Below the pieces are notes generated by a model. The model saw nothing but the letters and a program-made list of their open reading frames with translations. It was not told where the DNA came from and did no database searches. 64,000 nucleotides of DNA from Cryobacterium sp. GrIS_2_6 (GTDB taxonomy: Bacteria > Actinomycetota > Actinomycetes > Actinomycetales > Microbacteriaceae). Positions 60,439 to 64,000 of the stretch are shown piece after piece (position 1 is the first letter of the stretch; the number at the start of each line of letters is the position of its first letter). The stretch spans positions 3,596,001 to 3,660,000 of the forward strand of contig NZ_JAXCHP010000001.1 of NCBI RefSeq assembly GCF_035984545.1, read 5' to 3'. The translations under genes and the position numbers were made by a program.

Positions 60439-61308
60439 ATGACCGAGACTGCCGCCACCGCGGTGCCCCCCACCGTCCTGCCCACCATCGCGTTCCTCGG
60501 AGCCGGATCGATGGCGCGTGCCGTCCTGACCGGGCTGCTGACCCCCGCCGTGACGGTCGAGGGTGGCATCCGGGCCACCAACCGCACCGCGGAGAAGGCA
60601 GCAGAGTTACGCGACCTGCCCGGGGTCACCGCCTGGGCGACCGCGCTCGATCCGGACGCCAATCGCACAGCGGTCACCGGGGCGCGCATCGTCATCATCG
60701 CCGTGAAGCCGGCGATGGTGCCAGACCTGCTCCGCGAGATCGCGTCGTCCCTCGCGCCGGGCACCCTCGTGGTGAGCGTCGCGGCCGGCGTGACGATCGC
60801 CACGTTCGAGGTGCTGTTGCCGGCATCCGTCGCCGTGATCCGATCGATGCCCAACACTCCTGCCCTCGTCGGCAAGGCCGTGACCGGTCTGAGCGCAGGC
60901 AGCCGCTCCACGGCGGCCGACCTCGACCTCGCCAGGGCCCTGTTCGGCACGGTCGGTTCGGTGCTCGTCGTCCCGGAGGACAAGCTCGACGCCCTGAGCA
61001 CGATCAGCGGCTCCGGCCCGGCGTACGTGTTCTACCTGATCGAGGAATTCACCCGCACCGCCATCGACAAGGGCTTCACGCCGGAGGAGGCCGCCGTGCT
61101 CGTCAACGGCACCTTCCTCGGCGCGAGCACCCTCCTCGCAGCGAGCCTTTTGTCGCCCGGCGAGCTGCGCCGCCAGGTCACGAGCCCGCACGGCACCACC
61201 GAGCGCGCGGTCTGGGAGCTGGAGAAGGGCGGCCTCAAGGAGCTCTTCGACCGGGCGACGGATGCCGCACTCGCCCGGGCGCGCGAACTCGCCGCCGCCA
61301 CCGACTAG
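60439..61308 (+). CDS. proC: Pyrroline-5-carboxylate reductase
   Basis: A 289-aa NADPH enzyme for the last step of proline synthesis. N-terminal Rossmann motif IAFLGAGSMARAVLTGLL, RSMPNTPALVGKAVTG and the C-terminal dimer region TISGSGPAYVFYLIEEF plus TSPHGTTERAV are canonical. Divergent from the CDF transporter, 58 bases between starts. Confidence 0.95.
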   Translation: MTETAATAVPPTVLPTIAFLGAGSMARAVLTGLLTPAVTVEGGIRATNRTAEKAAELRDLPGVTAWATALDPDANRTAVTGARIVIIAVKPAMVPDLLREIASSLAPGTLVVSVAAGVTIATFEVLLPASVAVIRSMPNTPALVGKAVTGLSAGSRSTAADLDLARALFGTVGSVLVVPEDKLDALSTISGSGPAYVFYLIEEFTRTAIDKGFTPEEAAVLVNGTFLGASTLLAASLLSPGELRRQVTSPHGTTERAVWELEKGGLKELFDRATDAALARARELAAATD

Positions 61309-61435
61309 CCCTGTCCCGGACATCTGTTCCCGATTCGGACATCTGGGGCCGGTACCCGGGCCACGGTTGTCCGGTTGGGCCGCAGTTGCGGGCCCTTCCG
61401 TAGTATCCCTTCGCGGGAATGACTAGCCTAAAGGT

Positions 61436-61882
61436 ATGGCAGACATCTTCGGCGTGGTAGCGGACTCGACGCGACGCGAAATATTACGCATTCTCCTCGA
61501 GCGATACAACCAGTCCGGGGCGGTCGGCGGCGAGCTCAGCGTGTCTGACATCGTCGTGCAACTCGGCCTCAGCCAGCCGACCGTCTCCAAGCACCTCAAG
61601 GTGTTGCGCGAGGCGGGACTCGTCGGCGTACGTGAAGCAGGGCAGCACCGTTATTACCATCTCGACTATGCCCCCCTGGAGGAGATCGAAGACTGGCTGA
61701 TCCCATTCCTGAGCGTCGATTTCGATGCCGCAACGGAGGAGGAAGCCGAAGAGGCCGAGGGCCTCAAGGAAGAGCAGCGAGCGTTCGCGACCGCGATCGG
61801 CAAGGTCTTCGCGGATACCTCATTCCAGGTCGCGCATGCGGTCAAAGACGTTAAACCGCGCAAATGGCGGAAGAACGAATAG
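61436..61882 (+). CDS. ArsR-type HTH regulator
   Basis: A 148-aa winged-helix protein: DIFGVVADSTRREILRILLERYN, LSVSDIVVQLGLSQPTVSKHLKVLREAGLVGVREAGQHRYYHLD, then an acidic linker (ATEEEAEEAEGLKEE) and a basic C-terminus (VKDVKPRKWRKNE) not usual in metal-sensing ArsR proteins. No metal-binding cysteines. It lies 123 bases upstream of the bS22 gene. Target unknown. Confidence 0.86.
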   Translation: MADIFGVVADSTRREILRILLERYNQSGAVGGELSVSDIVVQLGLSQPTVSKHLKVLREAGLVGVREAGQHRYYHLDYAPLEEIEDWLIPFLSVDFDAATEEEAEEAEGLKEEQRAFATAIGKVFADTSFQVAHAVKDVKPRKWRKNE

Positions 61883-62005
61883 AACAACCAGCAGTACTCG
61901 ACCGGCAACCGCCGACCGAGCGTCGAGCGTCGCGCTTATCCGCTAGACTGGCACTTTCGTGTCTGTCGCGAATCTCGCGGCGAAATCAAATCTTGTGAGG
62001 TCCGT

Positions 62006-62104
62006 GTGGGTTCTGTAATTAAGAAGCGACGCAAGCGTATGGCGAAGAAGAAGCATCGCAAGCTGCTTCGTAAGACCCGCCATCAGCGTCGCAACAAGAA
62101 GTAG
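62006..62104 (+). CDS. Ribosomal protein bS22 (AURKAIP1/COX24-domain)
   Basis: A 32-residue, extremely basic protein: MGSVIKKRRKRMAKKKHRK, LLRKTRHQRRNKK. This is the small actinobacterial ribosomal subunit protein also called bS22 in mycobacterial ribosome structures, placed near the decoding centre. GTG start at 62006 with GAGG upstream. Strong lysine codons (AAG). A terminator follows at 62131. It is too short for standard gene tracks. Confidence 0.93.
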   Translation: MGSVIKKRRKRMAKKKHRKLLRKTRHQRRNKK

Positions 62105-62130
62105 GACGGCTTAGCCCGTCCCCAAGCGTG

Positions 62131-62162
62131 AGCGTTAGGTCCTTTCGGGCCTAGCGCTTTTT
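62131..62162. terminator. Bidirectional terminator between bS22 and HAD genes
   Basis: agcgttaggtcc and gggcctagcgct pair over 12 bases with two wobbles, loop tttc, followed by five T on the plus strand. The stem includes the stop codon of the convergent HAD gene. Confidence 0.8.
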
Positions 62163-62888
62163 GCTTGTGCCGACCCGGTTCGCGCGCGCCGCCCGGCGGA
62201 TGCTTGCGCGCTTCATCCGCATCACGGGCCAGTCGCGCGCCGCCGCATACCGCGCGAGCGCAGCGTCCGGGTTGACCACCACCGGGTGGCCGACGAGGTC
62301 GAGCAGCGGAATGTCGTTGTGGGAGTCCGAGTACGCCCAGCAGTCGGCGAGGTCGACGCCGCTCGCCGCGGCGCGTGCCCGTGCCGCCTCGGACTTCAGG
62401 GCGCCGTGACAGACCCCGGCGGTCAGTCGACCCGTGAAGATGCCGTCGTCCGCCTCGAGCACGGTTCCGAGCGCGCCCGTGAAGCCGAGGCGCTCGGCGA
62501 TGACGTCGGCGACCTGCTGCACGCTCGCGGTGAGCAGCCAGACCTCGTGGCTGTTCTCGAGGTGCCGTCTGGCCACCGCGACCGTCTCGGGCCAGAGCCG
62601 GCGGGTGAGCTTCGTGTCGAAGATCTCCTCGCTCAAGCGGATGAGCTCGGCCTGTTCGAATCCCACGGCGACTTCGAGGGCGCGCAGCAGCACCGTGGAG
62701 AGGTGATCGCGGTTCTCGCCGACCGCGAGGAACCGGGCCTGCTTCCAGCCGAAGGAGGTGATGTCCCTGCGGGTGATGATCCCGCCCCGCCACGCGGCGA
62801 CGCCCAGATGATAGAGGCTGGCCCCTCGCATCAGGGTGTTGTCGACATCGAAGAACGCGATGGCGCGCGGGGGAGTGGCTTGGAACAT
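62151..62888 (-). CDS. HAD-IB family phosphatase
   Basis: A 245-aa haloacid dehalogenase hydrolase. Motif I AFFDVDNTLMRG (nucleophile Asp and acid Asp), motif II LLTASVQQV, Lys in ALKSEAARA and motif III YSDSHNDIPLL are intact. The helical cap and the order match the SerB-like IB subfamily, which hydrolyses phosphomonoesters such as lipid or serine phosphates. Substrate unknown. Confidence 0.88.
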   Translation of the reverse strand: MFQATPPRAIAFFDVDNTLMRGASLYHLGVAAWRGGIITRRDITSFGWKQARFLAVGENRDHLSTVLLRALEVAVGFEQAELIRLSEEIFDTKLTRRLWPETVAVARRHLENSHEVWLLTASVQQVADVIAERLGFTGALGTVLEADDGIFTGRLTAGVCHGALKSEAARARAAASGVDLADCWAYSDSHNDIPLLDLVGHPVVVNPDAALARYAAARDWPVMRMKRASIRRAARANRVGTSKKR

Positions 62889-62941
62889 CTCCCTTGGAGT
62901 CTAGTTGGGTCACCATGCCGTGCCCGGCTTAGGCTAGGTGC

Positions 62942-63211
62942 ATGGCCACTGCACTGCTCACCCTGATCGGGAAACCCGGATGTCACCTGTGCGACGATGC
63001 GCGTGAGCTCGTCACGGATGTCGTCAGGACCCTGGACGGCACGCCGGGAGCGCCCGAGATGGCCATCGAGGAGCGTTCGATCCTCGACGACGCGGCCCTG
63101 AGCGACCTGTATCTGGAGGACATCCCCGTGCTGATGATCAACGGCAAGGTGCACAACTACTGGCGGATCGATCCCGACCGCCTCCGCACGGCCCTTCTGG
63201 CCGTGAAATGA
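62942..63211 (+). CDS. Glutaredoxin-like protein
   Basis: An 89-aa thioredoxin-fold protein with the active-site CxxC as KPGCHLCDDA and the cis-Pro loop DIPVLMING. The DUF836/glutaredoxin-2-like layout (LTLIGKPGCHLCDDARELV) is typical of actinobacteria. Stop overlaps the next start (ATGA). Diverges from the HAD gene. Confidence 0.88.
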   Translation: MATALLTLIGKPGCHLCDDARELVTDVVRTLDGTPGAPEMAIEERSILDDAALSDLYLEDIPVLMINGKVHNYWRIDPDRLRTALLAVK

Positions 63212-63504
63212 TCCGGCACGTGGTGTCGTGGCGGCTCGCCGCGACCGAGCCAGCGGCACGTGCGGCCGATGCGGCCGCCATCGTCGAGCGCCTCGAGGCC
63301 CTCGTCGGCGTCGTCCCCGAGATCCGTACCCTGCAGGTTGGGACGGATGTCGTCGGGAACCCCAACTGGGACGTCGTGCTGATCGCGGACTACGAGGACC
63401 TCGGCGCGCTCGCCCGATACCAGGTGCACCCGGCCCACGAGGTCGCTGCAGCGTTCATCCGCTCCGTCGCCGCCGAGAAGGCAGCCGTCGACGTCCAGTT
63501 CTGA
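63208..63504 (+). CDS. Dabb-domain stress-responsive protein
   Basis: A 98-aa dimeric alpha/beta-barrel protein: MIRHVVSWRL at the start, NWDVVLIADYEDLGALARYQVHPAHEVAAAFI in the middle, AVDVQF at the end, all Dabb features. The role in most organisms is unclear. Translationally coupled to the glutaredoxin-like gene. Confidence 0.9.
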   Translation: MIRHVVSWRLAATEPAARAADAAAIVERLEALVGVVPEIRTLQVGTDVVGNPNWDVVLIADYEDLGALARYQVHPAHEVAAAFIRSVAAEKAAVDVQF

Positions 63505-63534
63505 CCCGTGAGGTTCTGAGCCGGCCGGAAACGC

Positions 63535-63601
63535 CGAAACGCAGGAGATCCGGGCTTATGAGGCTGTGTGAGCCTCAGAGCGCCGGAACTCCTGCGTTTC
63601 G
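63535..63601. terminator. 31-bp hairpin between convergent genes
   Basis: Arms 63535-63565 and 63571-63601 pair with five imperfect positions around a gtgtg loop; the outer 13 and inner 7 base pairs are perfect. It lies between the Dabb gene and aspS. It resembles the structures at 3030 and 12828 in size and in the cgaaa start of one arm. Confidence 0.65.
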
Positions 63602-63625
63602 TCGTGCCTGTTGTGCCCCAGCGAC

Positions 63626-64000
63626 CTACGGCTCGAGACGGGTCGGGCCGCGGAACAGGTAGGTGACCTCGCGGATGCTGGCCTGGTGCAGCATCAGCAT
63701 CAGCACCCGGGCGAGGCCCATGCCGAAGCCGCCGTGGCTGGGAACGCCGTAACGGAAGAAGTCGAGGTAGCCGCCGAGCTCCTCCGGGTCGAGGCCCTTC
63801 TCGATTGCCTGGGCGGTGAGCACGTCGATGCGGTGCTCGCGCTGCGCGCCGGTCGAGATCTCGGTGCCGTTGAAGATCAGGTCGTAGCTGTTGGTGATGG
63901 TCTGGTCGTTCTCCGGACGCATGTGGTAGAACGGGCGGATGCTCGCGGCGTAGTCGGTCAGGAAGACGAACTCGTGGCCGTAGGTCTCCAGCACGTACGC
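63626..64000 (-). CDS. aspS: Aspartyl-tRNA synthetase, archaeal/non-discriminating type (5' end outside window)
   Basis: The C-terminal 124 residues of a class II synthetase charging tRNA-Asp and probably tRNA-Asn. SIRPFYHMRPENDQT, FNGTEISTGAQREHR and the class II motif 3 GGFGMGLARVLMLML are intact, followed by IREVTYLFRGPTRLEP. The small C-terminal end without a bacterial insertion is the archaeal-type (AspS2) arrangement. The 5' part lies beyond the window. Confidence 0.9.
   Translation of the reverse strand, partial: AYVLETYGHEFVFLTDYAASIRPFYHMRPENDQTITNSYDLIFNGTEISTGAQREHRIDVLTAQAIEKGLDPEELGGYLDFFRYGVPSHGGFGMGLARVLMLMLHQASIREVTYLFRGPTRLEP

Overview
The window is high-GC DNA from an actinobacterium, most likely a member of Microbacteriaceae (a Cryobacterium- or Leifsonia-like genome is a guess; the family is better supported than the genus). 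Pointers are the bS22-type 32-residue ribosomal protein, a DUF222/HNH endonuclease gene, a mycothiol-type DinB protein, several apparently leaderless genes with TAGATT-like -10 boxes directly before the start codon, and a non-discriminating type aspartyl-tRNA synthetase.

Layout. 1-21.5 kb is mainly ordinary chromosome: the end of a fused 2-oxoacid dehydrogenase E1 gene with its E2, small redox and detoxification enzymes, a shikimate-dehydrogenase-like and a PhzF-like protein, two GH13 sugar enzymes, a divergent Lrp regulator/alanine dehydrogenase pair, an amino acid permease, and a secreted alkaline phosphatase. Between 17 and 19.2 kb lie two decayed genes (a polysaccharide deacetylase/surface protein and a hybrid histidine kinase). 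At 21.6-24.6 kb a DUF222/HNH endonuclease gene has been split by a roughly 1.45 kb segment carrying a formaldehyde dehydrogenase gene of visibly lower GC. A second permease, a carboxylesterase, a flavodoxin-like reductase and an MFS exporter follow.

30.7-46.2 kb is a genomic island. It starts at an intact tRNA-Arg(ACG) and ends at an exact 31-bp copy of that tRNA's 3' end. Just inside the left end are a truncated tyrosine integrase and an IS21 istB remnant, so the island now looks immobile. Its cargo is catabolic: LysR and GntR regulators, a SnoaL-like protein, two related amidohydrolases, an ACMSD/resorcylate-decarboxylase-type amidohydrolase, a quinone-oxidoreductase-like enzyme, an alpha/beta hydrolase, a HIT protein, an AceE-like E1, an extradiol-dioxygenase-type VOC protein, a flavin monooxygenase, a fumarylacetoacetate hydrolase-family enzyme, and a CoA-transferase subunit cut off at the right attachment repeat. 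Together they suggest hydroxylation, ring cleavage and hydrolysis of an aromatic substrate; the substrate cannot be read from sequence and the pathway order is inference.

46.2-64 kb returns to chromosome: a cupin regulator divergent from a methyltransferase, two DNA-alkylation repair genes (AlkD-like, AlkA-like), a large P-type ATPase with altered ion-binding motifs, small zinc-ribbon and DUF1918 proteins, a MarR regulator, a decaying LysR/EamA transporter pair, and a housekeeping block (winged-helix regulator, upp, tadA, CDF transporter, proC, ArsR-type regulator, bS22, HAD phosphatase, glutaredoxin, aspS). Three long intergenic hairpins at 3.0, 12.8 and 63.5 kb are the other recurring structure.
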